Assembly (NCBI RefSeq): GCF_004564135.1
Contig: NZ_CP038255.1
Coordinates: forward strand, 466,501 to 530,500
Length of the DNA stretch: 64,000 nt
From: Terasakiella sp. SH-1
GTDB lineage: Bacteria > Pseudomonadota > Alphaproteobacteria > Rhodospirillales > Terasakiellaceae
Direction: 5' to 3'
In this document: positions 43,675-53,696 of the stretch, in pieces
Layout: each line of letters starts with the position of its first letter
Position numbering within the stretch: the stretch's first letter is position 1
Position numbers and translations under genes: made by a program
The notes under the pieces: model-generated
Database searches by the model: none
The model's input: only the letters and a program-made list of their open reading frames with translations
What the model was told of the DNA's origin: nothing

Positions 43675-44466
43675 TTAAAAACTGTTAATCAAACTGTTCG
43701 CAATAGCGGCAACATCCTTGGCTGCAACGCAGTTGGGCGCATGGCTAAGCAAGGGTTGTTGGTGTTTGATTGTATCACGAACCCGCTTGTCCCAACGAAT
43801 CACACCCGCCAAGGGGGGAGAAATACCCAGAAAACCTTCACAGGCGCGACGCAGTGTATTGTAGGTCCGTTCCCCATCACGGATCGAATCGCTCATATTC
43901 ACGACAACGCGCAGATCCAGACCGGGGCGATCCTTACTGATGGTTTTAATAAAGGCATAGGCATCGGTCATGGCTGTGGGTTCATCAGCGGTGACAACAA
44001 GACAAGTTCCGGCCTTGGAGGTTAATTGCCGTGTTGGTCGTTCAATCCCGGCTCCCAGATCAACAATCACCCGGTCATAAGAGGCAGATAAGACACTCAG
44101 GTCATTGCCCAGATGTTGAATTTGGTTGGCTGGAATATGATTAAGCGTGCTGGAACCAGATCGTCCGGGAATAATATCAAAGCCCCCTTCGTCAAAAGGC
44201 TGGGCGGCTTGATTGAGAGTCAGGTTGCCCCCGACAACACCGGAAAGATCATGTTTGGGCATCAGGCCAAGCTGGATATCCACATTGGCAAGACCAAAGT
44301 CCCCATCAAACAATAAGGTCCGTTGACCCAAATCTGCTAACGCATGAGATAACGTTACTGCAAACCAGGTCTTTCCCACACCGCCTTTTCCTGACGCAAC
44401 AGCAAAAACATTGCTGCCTTTACGTGCAGCCGGTGCTGGAGTGGTTTTTTTCATAGCTGCAAACAT
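43675..44466 (-). CDS. flhG: flagellar-number ATPase FlhG (MinD/ParA-like)
   Basis: 263 residues. Deviant Walker A KGGVGKT (27-33), LLFDGDFGLANVDIQLGL, and VIVDLGAGIERPTR, all typical of FlhG/YlxH. FlhG limits flagellar number or placement, usually with the GTPase FlhF. No flhF lies next to it here; a lipoprotein gene and then flhA are upstream instead. Confidence 0.9.
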   Translation of the reverse strand: MFAAMKKTTPAPAARKGSNVFAVASGKGGVGKTWFAVTLSHALADLGQRTLLFDGDFGLANVDIQLGLMPKHDLSGVVGGNLTLNQAAQPFDEGGFDIIPGRSGSSTLNHIPANQIQHLGNDLSVLSASYDRVIVDLGAGIERPTRQLTSKAGTCLVVTADEPTAMTDAYAFIKTISKDRPGLDLRVVVNMSDSIRDGERTYNTLRRACEGFLGISPPLAGVIRWDKRVRDTIKHQQPLLSHAPNCVAAKDVAAIANSLINSF

Positions 44467-44504
44467 AGTTATTATATGTACAGCGAAATGGTTACCGAAG
44501 CGTT

Positions 44505-44525
44505 AGGCAAAAATATTTTTTGCCT
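44505..44525. promoter_or_regulatory. AT-rich dyad in the flhG leader
   Basis: AGGCAAAAA and TTTTTGCCT flank a 3-base centre, a near-perfect palindrome about 40 bases upstream of the flhG start. Could be an operator or an RNA hairpin. Confidence 0.4.
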
Positions 44526-44536
44526 GTTAAATGAAT

Positions 44537-44566
44537 AAAGGCATCACTGTAAAAAGTGATGCCTTT
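44537..44566 (-). terminator. terminator of the small lipoprotein gene
   Basis: 11-bp perfect stem AAAGGCATCAC/GTGATGCCTTT with an 8-base loop, 22 bases past the stop codon. T-rich sequence follows on the minus strand. Confidence 0.7.
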
Positions 44567-44587
44567 GATTCTTAAAGTATAATTACT

Positions 44588-44980
44588 TTATTTTTTTGCA
44601 GATGCTTCTGTTGTAAAGCCGCAATTCTTTTTAAGAGAGGCGCGGTGCAGTGCTTCTGCTTCACCTTTTAGGCGAGCGAGTTCATTTTCTTTATCATCAG
44701 TGCCTGCAAGCATGAACAGGGCAGGCCAAAAGAGGACGAGACCAACACCCATGGAAACGGCATCTGTCGTGGCGGCTTCTTGTTGTTGTCCTGTTACTTC
44801 TGCAACACGTGCATTAAGGCGCGCGCTTTCTTCCCCAATCTGTTGACAGGACAAGCTATTATATTGGATTTCAGAAACGTATTGCGCTTGAATAGAACTT
44901 GGGTCTGATGCACAGCCTGCGATGCTTAATGCATAGCCCCCTAATACTGTGGATAAGACAGATTTTTTAAATAATTTCAT
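44588..44980 (-). CDS. small lipoprotein in the flagellar cluster
   Basis: 130 residues from the ATG at 44980. Signal peptide MKLFKKSVLSTVLGGYALSIAGC with lipobox SIAGC. A coiled-coil stretch (~35-65) and a hydrophobic segment (AVSMGVGLVLFWPALFMLAG) follow, then a charged tail with one Cys. Similar small proteins occur in many Gram-negatives, unnamed. It has its own terminator and stands where flhF is often found, between flhA and flhG. No link to motility can be shown. Confidence 0.65.
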   Translation of the reverse strand: MKLFKKSVLSTVLGGYALSIAGCASDPSSIQAQYVSEIQYNSLSCQQIGEESARLNARVAEVTGQQQEAATTDAVSMGVGLVLFWPALFMLAGTDDKENELARLKGEAEALHRASLKKNCGFTTEASAKK

Positions 44981-45066
44981 ATTCCCAACCCTTGGCAATT
45001 TTTAGTAGTTGGGGAAACTAGCAATTTGTATATTGCGTTGTCTAGTTATAATTCTCTTATAAGTGG

Positions 45067-47196
45067 TTAAATTTGTCCAATAGTTTTGATTTTCGCCTTC
45101 GGATGGACTTCACTTTGTGACAGGACAGCCGTTGAGGGGCGGAAACGTTCAATGATGGAACGGACATATGGGCGAATGGCCGGGCTGGTCAGCAGGGCGG
45201 GGGTTTCACCCATCATGGCCTGGCGTTCAAACGTCTGGCGAACCGCATTGATGAATTCTTGCATCTTGCTGGGGGCCATGGACAGTTGGCGTTCATCCCC
45301 GCTCCCAACCAGTGATTCTAAAAAGACCTGTTCCCATTCAGGAGACAAAGTGACCAGAGGCAAGACACCTTGCGGGTTGGTCAGCATGTCGCTGATCTGG
45401 CGACCCAGACGGGAGCGCACATGTTCTGTAATCATATTGACGTTACGGGTATAGCCGGTGGCTTCTGAAATGCCTTCCAAAATGGTCGGCAGGTCACGAA
45501 TGGAAATTCGTTCAGTCAACAGGTTCTGCAACACACGTTGGACGCCACCGACACTCATGGCATTTGGAATAATATCACCGATGAGTTTTTGATGTTCTTT
45601 ATCCAGATCATCCAGCAATTTTTGTGTTTCAGAATATGACAACAGTTCGGCCATATTGTCTTTGACCAGTTCGGTCAGATGCGTGGTGATGACAGTGCCG
45701 GGTTCCACAACCGTATAGCCCCGAAACAGGGCTTCTTCGCGGTTGGTGGAATCCACCCACAGCGCAGGCAGGCCAAAGGTGGGTTCTTTGGTGGCTTCAC
45801 CGGGAAGAGAAATATCTTCGCCGCGTGGGTCCATAATCATCAACTGATTAGGGCGCAGATCGCCCCGGCCCGCTTCAATCTCTTTGACCCGAATGACATA
45901 GTTATTGGCCGGAAGCTGCATATTATCCTGAATACGCACAGATGGCATGACAAAGCCCATTTCTTGCGCAAGCTGGCGGCGCAGTGCCTTGATCTGGTCG
46001 GTCAGGCGTTGACCGTCCAGTCCGGCATTGACAAGGGTGAGAAGACCATAGCCAAGCTCCAGACGCATCATGTCGATTTTCATGGTCTGGGAGATCGGCT
46101 CTTCGCTTGGGGCAGGGGGGGCTGTGGCCTCTGCCATTTGGCGTTTTTCTTCTTCTACTTTTTCTTCTTGCTGCTTTTGATGAACATAATAAGCTCCACC
46201 ACCTGTTAGAATGCCAAGGATCATGAAGGGCAGCATGGGAATACCCGGCATGGTCGCCATGGCAAACAAGATGGCGGAACTGACACCCAATGTTTTCGGG
46301 TTTGCGCCAAACTGGCCGATCAGTGCCTTATCAGCGGTACCAGATACACCAGCTTTGGTGACAAGAAGACCGGCTGCGGTTGATACGATCAAGGCCGGGA
46401 TTTGAGAAACAAGACCATCCCCAACAGTCAGTCGGGTATAGCTGTCAGCAGCCACCCCCATTTCCAGATCTTTTTGAACCACCCCAATGATGATCCCGCC
46501 GATGACGTTGATAAAGGTAATCAAAATCCCGGCAATAGCATCCCCGCGTACGAATTTGGAGGCACCATCCATGGCCCCGAAGAAGGTGCTTTCGTCTTGC
46601 AGTTCTTGGCGGCGTTCTTTGGCCTGGTCTTCATCAATCAGGCCCGTGGACAGATCGGCGTCAATCGCCATTTGTTTACCGGGCATGGCATCCAGGGTGA
46701 AACGTGCCGTTACCTCGGCAATCCGGCCGGAACCTTTGGTGATAACAATGAAGTTTACAATCACCAGAATGGAGAAAACGATAATCCCGATGACGAAATT
46801 ACCGCCCATGATAAAGCCACCGAAGGCTTCAATCACCGCCCCTGCGGCATGGGTGCCTTCGTGACCATTGGTCAAAATCAATCGGGTGGAGGCCAGGTTC
46901 AAGGCCAGCCGGATCATGGTGGCAATCAGCAAAACTGTTGGGAACGCGCTGAAATCCAGTGGCTTTTCCAAGAAAATGACTGTCATCATAATCATGACAG
47001 AAAAGGTAAAGGAAAAGGCCAGTGAAACGTCCAGCAACCAGCTGGGCATAGGGAAGATCAAGACCACAAGGATGGTTGAAATCCCAACGGCCATGCCGTA
47101 GTCGCCTTTTAAAAAGGCGTTTTTAACCTTGTCAAAAAAAGCGCCGACCTGATCGCCGCCTTGTCCTTGTTGGCCCGGTGTTGCTGGATCTGCCAT
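45067..47196 (-). CDS. flhA: flagellar export apparatus protein FlhA
   Basis: 709 residues. N-terminal half with about eight membrane segments (STILVVLIFPMPSWLLDVSLAFSFTFSVMIM...), the FHIPEP-type stretch AFPTVLLIATMIRLALNLASTRLIL, and a cytoplasmic C-terminal domain from ~370 that docks export substrates. Forms the export gate ring in the basal body. Last gene of the fliF operon, 18 bases after flbD. Confidence 0.95.
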   Translation of the reverse strand: MADPATPGQQGQGGDQVGAFFDKVKNAFLKGDYGMAVGISTILVVLIFPMPSWLLDVSLAFSFTFSVMIMMTVIFLEKPLDFSAFPTVLLIATMIRLALNLASTRLILTNGHEGTHAAGAVIEAFGGFIMGGNFVIGIIVFSILVIVNFIVITKGSGRIAEVTARFTLDAMPGKQMAIDADLSTGLIDEDQAKERRQELQDESTFFGAMDGASKFVRGDAIAGILITFINVIGGIIIGVVQKDLEMGVAADSYTRLTVGDGLVSQIPALIVSTAAGLLVTKAGVSGTADKALIGQFGANPKTLGVSSAILFAMATMPGIPMLPFMILGILTGGGAYYVHQKQQEEKVEEEKRQMAEATAPPAPSEEPISQTMKIDMMRLELGYGLLTLVNAGLDGQRLTDQIKALRRQLAQEMGFVMPSVRIQDNMQLPANNYVIRVKEIEAGRGDLRPNQLMIMDPRGEDISLPGEATKEPTFGLPALWVDSTNREEALFRGYTVVEPGTVITTHLTELVKDNMAELLSYSETQKLLDDLDKEHQKLIGDIIPNAMSVGGVQRVLQNLLTERISIRDLPTILEGISEATGYTRNVNMITEHVRSRLGRQISDMLTNPQGVLPLVTLSPEWEQVFLESLVGSGDERQLSMAPSKMQEFINAVRQTFERQAMMGETPALLTSPAIRPYVRSIIERFRPSTAVLSQSEVHPKAKIKTIGQI

Positions 47197-47214
47197 TTAC
47201 CTGTTACCCGCCGT

Positions 47215-48573
47215 TTAAGTGCCGCTACCTGCTGCGGGGACATCAAAACCTTCATCCCCATAAAGCTTTAGCTTGTTGCGTAACGTGCGAATGGAAATGC
47301 CCAAAATATTGGCCGCATGGGTTCGGTTGCCCAAACAGTGATCCAATGTGGCGATAATCAGTTTGCGTTCCATATCAGCAACGGTTTGGCCGACAAAATC
47401 AGCCGGGTTTTCCGCTTGTGCAGCCAGTAACGGCGCGCCAGCTTCTTGGGTCGGTGCACTGGGCGCTGTCATGGGGCTGCCGCTCAGCATAATAGCTTCT
47501 TCGCCAATTTCTGTCGGGCCACCGATAAGCACGGCACGGTGCATGGTGTTTTCCAGTTCCCGCACGTTGCCCGGCCAGTTATGGGCAAGGATCTTTTGCA
47601 ACGCCCCTTTTGACAGTGGGCGTTCATCCATCTCGTTGGCTTTAGCGTATTTTTTAATGAAGTGTTCAGACAGAACCGCAATATCTTTGGGGCGTTCTTT
47701 CAAAGAAGGAAGTTGCAGGTTCACCACATTGAGGCGGAAGTACAAATCTTCGCGAAACTCGCCCTTGGCAACCGATTGTTCCATATTGCGGTTAGAGGTC
47801 GCCAGAATGCGGACATTGACCGGGACAGGTTTCTTGCCGCCAACGCGGTCGATTTCGCGTTCTTGGAGAATACGCAATAGCTTGGCCTGCAGGCGCACAT
47901 CCATCTCGGAAATCTCATCGAGCAGGATGGTGCCGTTATTGGCCTCTTCAAACTTACCAATTCGACGTGCAACGGCTCCTGTAAAAGCGCCTTTTTCATG
48001 GCCGAACAGTTCTGATTCCAGCAGGTTTTCCGGGATGGCGGCACAGTTCACGGCAATAAACGGGCCGTCTTTACGTTTGGAATTGCGATGGATGAAACGG
48101 GCCATAATCTCTTTACCCGTTCCGCTTTCCCCGGTGATGAGTACACTGGCATCACTGGGGGCGATTTGTTTCCCCAAACGCACCACATTATCCATGGCTG
48201 GATCGTTATAGATCATGGCGTGGCTTTCTTCAGCCACAGCGCTGAGAACCGCGCCAATCAATTCTGCATCAGGGGGCAGGGGCAGATATTCTTGTGCGCC
48301 GGCACGAATGGCGCGCACGGCGGCTTGTGCATCTGTTGCTACGCCGCAGGCGACCACAGGTGTGCTGATCCGTTCTGCATTCACATTGGTGATGAAGGTT
48401 TCAATATCCAGCTGAATATCGACAAGCACAAGGTCAATGCCCTTGCCTTGGCGCAAACTGTCCAGACCTTGGGTGATATCATCGGTGTGAATGACCTTTG
48501 CACCGCGTTTTACCGCGATCTGGCTGGCAGCGCCAACTTGTCCATTCAAGGTTCCGACAATTAAAATCTTCAT
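47215..48573 (-). CDS. flbD: sigma-54 activator FlbD (flagellar class III/IV regulator)
   Basis: 452 residues. The receiver-like N-terminus is atypical: D52 is present, but the N-terminal acidic pair and the conserved Lys are missing ([19 protein letters not shown]), as in Caulobacter FlbD. The AAA+ domain has Walker A GESGTGKE (148-155) and the sigma-54 contact GAFTGA (195-200). A Fis-type HTH lies at the C-terminus ([30 protein letters not shown]). It should activate sigma-54 flagellar promoters such as the one before fliK. Confidence 0.9.
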   Translation of the reverse strand: MKILIVGTLNGQVGAASQIAVKRGAKVIHTDDITQGLDSLRQGKGIDLVLVDIQLDIETFITNVNAERISTPVVACGVATDAQAAVRAIRAGAQEYLPLPPDAELIGAVLSAVAEESHAMIYNDPAMDNVVRLGKQIAPSDASVLITGESGTGKEIMARFIHRNSKRKDGPFIAVNCAAIPENLLESELFGHEKGAFTGAVARRIGKFEEANNGTILLDEISEMDVRLQAKLLRILQEREIDRVGGKKPVPVNVRILATSNRNMEQSVAKGEFREDLYFRLNVVNLQLPSLKERPKDIAVLSEHFIKKYAKANEMDERPLSKGALQKILAHNWPGNVRELENTMHRAVLIGGPTEIGEEAIMLSGSPMTAPSAPTQEAGAPLLAAQAENPADFVGQTVADMERKLIIATLDHCLGNRTHAANILGISIRTLRNKLKLYGDEGFDVPAAGSGT

Positions 48574-48597
48574 CTAACTTCAACCTTTTAAATCACG

Positions 48598-49404
48598 TTA
48601 ATCGAAATATTGAACGCGACGGTTCGGTGGTAAAATACTGTTTAACATCATTTCTAGACGGCGCGGGTTTTCCTGACGCCCAATGGAAGCGGTAGCAAGA
48701 ATATAGAGCTGATTGACGAGAAGTTCCTCATCTGAATTCCGCTCTAATTTCGCAGCCAAGGGAATGAGTACCATATTTGATAGAACTGCGCCATAAAAGG
48801 TCGTCAACAAGGCCACCGCCATGGAGGGGCCGATGGTAGACGGGTCATCCAGATTACCCAGCATCTGAACCAGACCGATCAGGGTGCCGATCAATCCCAT
48901 AGCCGGGGCAAATTCAGCGGCCTTGCGTAACACGTTTGCCCCCTTGTTGTGGCGCCCTGCCATGGCTTCAAGTTCGCCAACCATCATGTTTTCAACTTCA
49001 TCAGCAGGTGTTCCATCCACAACCATGGACAGCCCCTTGTAGAAAAACTCTTCCCTGCGGATGCTATCTAAAACTCCTTGGAGCTGAAGAACGCCTTGTT
49101 TGCGGGCAATTTCAGCAATGCGAATGGTTTGGATGGCAATAGCACTGGCATCATGGCTTTTATAAAAGACGGTTTTGACGATCAGCTGGCCGCTGCGCAA
49201 CATTTCACCAAGGGAAAAACACACCATGGTGACGCCGATGGTTCCGCCAAGCACAATCAGAACCGAGGGCGGGTTAAAGAAGGAGTCCGGTGATCCGCCC
49301 AGTATGATTGCAGCCCCGACCAATGCAAAGGCCACGACAAGACCAACGACCGTGGCTGTATCTACCCCTGACTTTGGGCGACCAATTCCTTCACCATCAC
49401 TCAT
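48598..49404 (-). CDS. motA: flagellar stator protein, PomA/MotA type
   Basis: 268 residues, four membrane segments. The pattern FAPAMGLIGTLIGLVQMLGNLDDPSTIGPSMAVALLTTFYGAVLSNM is closer to PomA of sodium-driven motors than to E. coli MotA, suggesting Na+ coupling (an inference that depends on the partner MotB/PomB, which is not in this window). Located inside the fliF-flhA operon between fliN and flbD. Confidence 0.88.
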   Translation of the reverse strand: MSDGEGIGRPKSGVDTATVVGLVVAFALVGAAIILGGSPDSFFNPPSVLIVLGGTIGVTMVCFSLGEMLRSGQLIVKTVFYKSHDASAIAIQTIRIAEIARKQGVLQLQGVLDSIRREEFFYKGLSMVVDGTPADEVENMMVGELEAMAGRHNKGANVLRKAAEFAPAMGLIGTLIGLVQMLGNLDDPSTIGPSMAVALLTTFYGAVLSNMVLIPLAAKLERNSDEELLVNQLYILATASIGRQENPRRLEMMLNSILPPNRRVQYFD

Positions 49405-49415
49405 GATACTGTAAC

Positions 49416-49790
49416 TTAGCTCCGGTCGGATTTAATAATCTCAGTCATGGTCACGCCGAGGCGTTCTTCAACCACCACAACCTCACCACGGGCAACCAGT
49501 CGGTTGTTAACGTAAATGTCGATCGCTTCACCAACTTTACGATCCAGTTCGACAACCGCACCGCGCCCCAGTTTCAAAAGGTCACTAACTGGCATAGTGG
49601 CTTTCCCCAAAACAGCAGAAACCCGTACCGGGATATCATAAACGGCTTCTAGCTCACGTGCACTGGTTGGCAGGTCCTGTACGGCACCGCCCATGCCGGG
49701 ACCACCTTGTCCCATCTGGGCTTCCGGGGCCATGGGGCCTTCGGGGTTTTCCAGATTGTTGAGTTCTAAATTATTTTCATCATCAGCCAT
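49416..49790 (-). CDS. fliN: flagellar motor switch protein FliN
   Basis: 124 residues. C-terminal SpoA domain (YDIPVRVSAVLGKATMPVSDLLKLGRGAVVELDRKVGEAIDIYVNNRLVARGEVVVVEERLGVTMTEII). Part of the C-ring. The ~45-residue N-terminal extension is acidic and Gly/Pro-rich. Starts right at the fliH stop. Confidence 0.95.
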   Translation of the reverse strand: MADDENNLELNNLENPEGPMAPEAQMGQGGPGMGGAVQDLPTSARELEAVYDIPVRVSAVLGKATMPVSDLLKLGRGAVVELDRKVGEAIDIYVNNRLVARGEVVVVEERLGVTMTEIIKSDRS

Positions 49791-49791
49791 C

Positions 49792-50592
49792 TTATGATGT
49801 CTCCTCTAGTCCTGTGTCGATGTTGCCTACAATATCCTCACTTACAACACCGCCAAGAGCTTCTTGCGCATCAGCCGTGGGCTGAGTTTCGCCGGAATGA
49901 CTACCTTGCGTCAAGTTCCGTTCTATAATTTCATCAATTACTTGCCACAAATCGTCACTGTTGCGTTCTGCCCCGCCTTCTGACCATTCCACACGGCAAT
50001 CACCAGGCACAATATCTTCTTCTGCCAGAACGATAACACGCCCGTCAAAGCCAACCTGATCGGCAATTTCAATCAGCTTGTCATGAACATCATCGCGCAA
50101 GGAGTCGTGAACCTTGACGATAATGCGTGGTTCTGCGCGTAAAGGTTCCAGACACAGGCGCACCACATGAATAATTTCTTCCAGCCCGTTTTTTTCGGCA
50201 TAGGCCGGAATGATTTTGCGGGCAACAGCCGTGGCAACAGACAAAGCATGCGCTTCGTGGTCTTGCTGGCCTTGCCCATGGGCGTCAAAAATGGTCGGCA
50301 TGGTTTGGGAAATTTGGGTCAGGGCTGTGGCAATCAGATGCTCAAACTGTGCATTGGCTTCCTGAAGGCCCGCTGTTTTTCCCTCATCAAAGGCAGTTTG
50401 CTGGGCAGCAAGAACTTCTTCCTCACTAAAGGTCGGGGGAGGGGGAACTTCTTCTTCCTCTTCCAGTTCTTCCTCATCTTCTTCAAACTCGCCTTCTTCT
50501 TCCCCGTCATAATCATAGCTATGATCAGCATCCGGGTCATAATCCGGGTCGAAGTTTCGGTTTTCAAACAGATATCTTTTTACAGTGCCCAT
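49792..50592 (-). CDS. fliH: flagellar assembly protein FliH
   Basis: 266 residues. The first ~55 residues are extremely acidic (long runs of Glu and Asp between residues 17 and 48), followed by a Pro patch. A helical stalk and the C-terminal FliH/VATPase-E-like domain (KNGLEEIIHVVRLCLEPLRAEPRIIVKVHDSL) follow. Holds and restrains the FliI ATPase at the C-ring. Identified by position after fliG and by the C-terminal domain. Confidence 0.85.
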   Translation of the reverse strand: MGTVKRYLFENRNFDPDYDPDADHSYDYDGEEEGEFEEDEEELEEEEEVPPPPTFSEEEVLAAQQTAFDEGKTAGLQEANAQFEHLIATALTQISQTMPTIFDAHGQGQQDHEAHALSVATAVARKIIPAYAEKNGLEEIIHVVRLCLEPLRAEPRIIVKVHDSLRDDVHDKLIEIADQVGFDGRVIVLAEEDIVPGDCRVEWSEGGAERNSDDLWQVIDEIIERNLTQGSHSGETQPTADAQEALGGVVSEDIVGNIDTGLEETS

Positions 50593-50610
50593 AAAAAATT
50601 ACGATCCCTA

Positions 50611-51630
50611 TTAGAAGACGAGTTCGTCTTCTTCGCCCGGCTGCGAAATGTTGATCTCACCAGCATCGGCCAATTGTTTTGCGACAAGGACGATTTCAGC
50701 CTGTGCTTCATCCACATCACGCAGACGCACAGGCCCCATGGCTTCCATATCTTCGCGCATCATCTTGGCTGCACGTTCAGACATATTCTTGAAGAAGAGA
50801 TCCTTGACCTCTTCGGACCCACCTTTGAGAGCCATGGACAGTTTGTCTTTTTCCGCCTGGCGCAGCAGAACCTGAATACCAGCCTGATCCACACGGGTCA
50901 GATCGTCGAAAGTAAACATCAACGCCTTAATACGTTCTGCAGACTCACGGTTACGTTCTTCAAGGGCGGTGATGAAGCGGTTTTCGGTGTTACGATCCAG
51001 GTTGTTGAAGATATCGGCCATCAATTCATGGCTGTCACGACGTTGTGTACGCGCCAGGTTGGACATGAATTCTGAACGCAGGGTTTTTTCCACACCATCC
51101 AGAACTTCTTTTTGGACCGCTTCCATACGCAGCAGACGCATGATAACTTCCATCGCGTAGTTTTCCGGTAAAAGCGAAAGCACGCGTGCGGCATGGTCCG
51201 GTTTAATTTTGGACAAGACCACGGCCACGGTTTGCGGATATTCGTTTTTGAAGTAGTTGGCCAGAACAGCTTCGTGAACGTTGCCCAGCTTATCCCACAT
51301 GGTACGACCCGCCGGACCGCGGATTTCTTCCATGATGGAAGCCACACGGTCTTTGGGCAGGGAATTTTTGAGCAGGCGTTCGGTACTGTCAAATGTACCC
51401 ACAAGAGAGCCTGCCGAAGACAGCTGGTCGGCAAATTCAACAAAAAGACGCTCAATTACAGTGGAGCTGACAGAACCCAGTGATGCCATGACCTGTGACA
51501 TTTCACGGATTTCTTCATCATCCATCATGTCAAACAGCTTGCCGGAATGTTCCTCGCCAAGCGAAAGCATGAAAATAGCAGCCTTTTCCTGGCCTGTCAG
51601 ACTTCGGTAATCGTCCTTTACGCGTGCCAT
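50611..51630 (-). CDS. fliG: flagellar motor switch protein FliG
   Basis: 339 residues, all three FliG domains. N-terminal ([23 protein letters not shown]), middle ([24 protein letters not shown]) with the EHPQ-like face, and the C-terminal torque helix ([32 protein letters not shown]). Links the MS-ring to the stator. 12 bases after fliF. Confidence 0.95.
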   Translation of the reverse strand: MARVKDDYRSLTGQEKAAIFMLSLGEEHSGKLFDMMDDEEIREMSQVMASLGSVSSTVIERLFVEFADQLSSAGSLVGTFDSTERLLKNSLPKDRVASIMEEIRGPAGRTMWDKLGNVHEAVLANYFKNEYPQTVAVVLSKIKPDHAARVLSLLPENYAMEVIMRLLRMEAVQKEVLDGVEKTLRSEFMSNLARTQRRDSHELMADIFNNLDRNTENRFITALEERNRESAERIKALMFTFDDLTRVDQAGIQVLLRQAEKDKLSMALKGGSEEVKDLFFKNMSERAAKMMREDMEAMGPVRLRDVDEAQAEIVLVAKQLADAGEINISQPGEEDELVF

Positions 51631-51642
51631 ACTTCTTTACCT

Positions 51643-53274
51643 CTAACCTTCCTGATACATCCAGTTGCGGATAATAGCCAAAGCTTCTTCCGGGTGTTTG
51701 TCCACGATCTCGCCAACCTTCTTCACAGAGGATGCCTTCACTCGACCTTCTACGCGGTCGATGTCAATAAGTTCTTCGAAACTGTCATCATCTTCAGCAA
51801 CGGTATCCGATGGGACCGGAACGCCAGCCGGGCCTGCCAGGGCTTCTTGTTCTGCTTCGGCCAGAGCGGCGGCTTCGGCAGCGGCTTGTTGTTCGAATAC
51901 ACGTTTGATGAGCGGGCGAACCACCAGAAGGATGACCAGCAGGGCAACAAAGCCCAGAACCACCATCTCTGCGTAGCGCATCAGCTCTTCTTTGGTGAAA
52001 ATCCAGAAGACAATTTCCGGTGCGTCATCAAATTCTTCAACGGCGGCAAAGCGCATGTTGATGACATCTACACGGTCACGTTCGTCCTGATAACCAATGG
52101 CACTTTTGACCAGAGTGGAGATTTGATCCATCTCTTCCTGTGTGCGTGCCTCATAGGTTACATTGCCGTCCTCATCTTTAGCATAAAGGCCGTCAACCAA
52201 GACAGCGACAGACAGACGATTAACAACGGCGGTTTCCCGAACACGGTTTGTAACCCGTTTTGAAATTTCATAGTTTACGGTTTCCTGTGTGCGGTTTGCA
52301 CTGGATCCTGCGGTGGCACCACTCCCACCTTGTTGGGCATCCGGCAGGTTGTTCCCCACCGTGACGGCCATATCGTTTTCACTCTCGTTGCTTTGCTCGT
52401 TTTCTTCCAGGGTGGAACTGGAACGTACAACCTGACCTTCCGGGTCAAAGGTTTCTTCTACAGAAGTTTCACGCGAGAAATCCATGTCGGCATGAACCTG
52501 AGCACGGACCTTGCCAAAACCGACGGTCCGTTCCAGCAGGCTTTCAATCTTGCGCGCAATATCTTCCTGTTTTTTCAGACGCTGGCGTTCAATTTCCTGG
52601 GACTTATCAGCCCCGGTTGGGTCATCAAACCCTTTAGCCAGCAAGGTGCCCTTATCATCAACGATAGAAATACGATCCGGTTTCAGGTCAGGCACGGCCG
52701 AAGCTACCAAATGTTGGACGGCTGCAATCTGTTCTTTTTTCAGTCGTTCCACGTTGGCCATTTTCAGGACAACGGAGGCACTGGGTTGTTGGCGCTCGCG
52801 TGAAAAGAGTTCACGACGTGGTAAAACAAGGTGAACACGGGCGGCTTTTACACTGCCGATGGATCGAATGGTACGGGCCAGTTCCCCTTCAAGGGCGCGG
52901 ACAAGGTTGACGTTTTGTTGGAAGTTAGTGGAACCTATTGCATCTGAATTGTCAAAAACTTCATAACCGACAGAGCCACCGCTGGGCAGGCCGTTTTCAG
53001 CGATTTTTAATCGCATGGGACCAACCTGGTCGGATGCGACAAAAATTTCGGTGCCTTCCTTGGCAACATCATAAGGGACTTGTTGTCGCGACAGGATTTC
53101 CACGATCTGGCGGGAGTCATCAGCACTCAGGTTCGTATAGAGCAATTCCATCTGCGGGGTGCCGATACGGGTCATCAAATAGATGAAAAAGGCAACGAGC
53201 GCCAGGATCACACCGCCGACGACAGCCAAGCGCTGAGGGCCTAAATTCTTTAATGCGTCTACAAAACCACTCAC
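51643..53274 (-). CDS. fliF: flagellar MS-ring protein FliF
   Basis: 543 residues. Two membrane segments, ~16-34 (LAVVGGVILALVAFFIYLM) and ~437-456 (MVVLGFVALLVILLVVRPLI), enclosing the periplasmic ring domains (YTNLSADDSRQIVEILSRQQVPYDV, ARVHLVLPRRELFSRE). The C-terminal FliG-binding tail reads ASSVKKVGEIVDKHPEEALAIIRNWM. First gene of the operon fliF-fliG-fliH-fliN-motA-flbD-flhA. Confidence 0.95.
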   Translation of the reverse strand: MSGFVDALKNLGPQRLAVVGGVILALVAFFIYLMTRIGTPQMELLYTNLSADDSRQIVEILSRQQVPYDVAKEGTEIFVASDQVGPMRLKIAENGLPSGGSVGYEVFDNSDAIGSTNFQQNVNLVRALEGELARTIRSIGSVKAARVHLVLPRRELFSRERQQPSASVVLKMANVERLKKEQIAAVQHLVASAVPDLKPDRISIVDDKGTLLAKGFDDPTGADKSQEIERQRLKKQEDIARKIESLLERTVGFGKVRAQVHADMDFSRETSVEETFDPEGQVVRSSSTLEENEQSNESENDMAVTVGNNLPDAQQGGSGATAGSSANRTQETVNYEISKRVTNRVRETAVVNRLSVAVLVDGLYAKDEDGNVTYEARTQEEMDQISTLVKSAIGYQDERDRVDVINMRFAAVEEFDDAPEIVFWIFTKEELMRYAEMVVLGFVALLVILLVVRPLIKRVFEQQAAAEAAALAEAEQEALAGPAGVPVPSDTVAEDDDSFEELIDIDRVEGRVKASSVKKVGEIVDKHPEEALAIIRNWMYQEG

Positions 53275-53498
53275 TTGACGTGTCCCTTCTGACTAAACCT
53301 TTTCGTCTTTGACACCATACGCAAACCCATGCGCGCGTATGAAACTACACTGTAGAATCTTACGTCGCTACCCTAAATAAGAAGTTAACAACCCGGCAAT
53401 TTTTGCCTACCGCCATATGTCTGGCGAATCGCTTCCTATAAAATGGCCTGAAAACCATGAAGATTCTAGTGTTTTTTGTGCAAAACTAAAAAGTATTT

Positions 53499-53580
53499 TG
53501 TCGTCCTCGCGTAGGCGGGGACCTCTGAGGTCCTGACCCTAACTGGTTGAAATAGATCCCCGCTTTCGCGAGGGTGACGG
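53499..53580. repeat. dispersed intergenic palindrome, double copy
   Basis: Left unit GTCGTCCTCGCGTAGGCGGG and right unit GATCCCCGCTTTCGCGAGGG face each other across a ~35-base spacer that contains AGGTCCTGACCCT. Closest in layout to the copy after gltX. Confidence 0.7.
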
Positions 53581-53600
53581 AATTCGGCTGTTTCATTCCC

Positions 53601-53637
53601 ATAAAAAATACCCCGACGCGCAGGAAGCGTGCCGGGG
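53601..53637 (-). terminator. terminator of the hook operon
   Basis: Stem CCCCGACGC / GCGTGCCGGGG (53611-53637, a bulge in one arm) with loop GCAGGAA. TATTTTTTAT follows on the minus strand, 60 bases past the flgE stop. Confidence 0.75.
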
Positions 53638-53696
53638 CCAAGTCTTAAAGAGAACCGATAAAATCGGAGATAAACTGAAAGTGAAAAGTCAGTTAA

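Larger units (their letters stand above)
53275..53696. other. gene-free stretch between fliF and flgE
   Basis: About 420 bases with no supported gene. It must hold the fliF operon promoter, but I found no clean sigma-54 or CtrA site. It contains a 7-bp hairpin CATACGC/GCGTATG (53316-53341), a double copy of the dispersed repeat and the flgE terminator. Confidence 0.6.

Noticed and set aside
46402-48211. Long plus-strand frames opposite flhA and flbD
   Set aside because: Both opposite genes are certain and conserved over their full length; the shadow frames show no family features.
53380-53440. Sigma-54 promoter before fliF
   Set aside because: GGCAATTTTTGCC and nearby GC/CC pairs have 8, 9 or 12 bases between the key dinucleotides, not 10.
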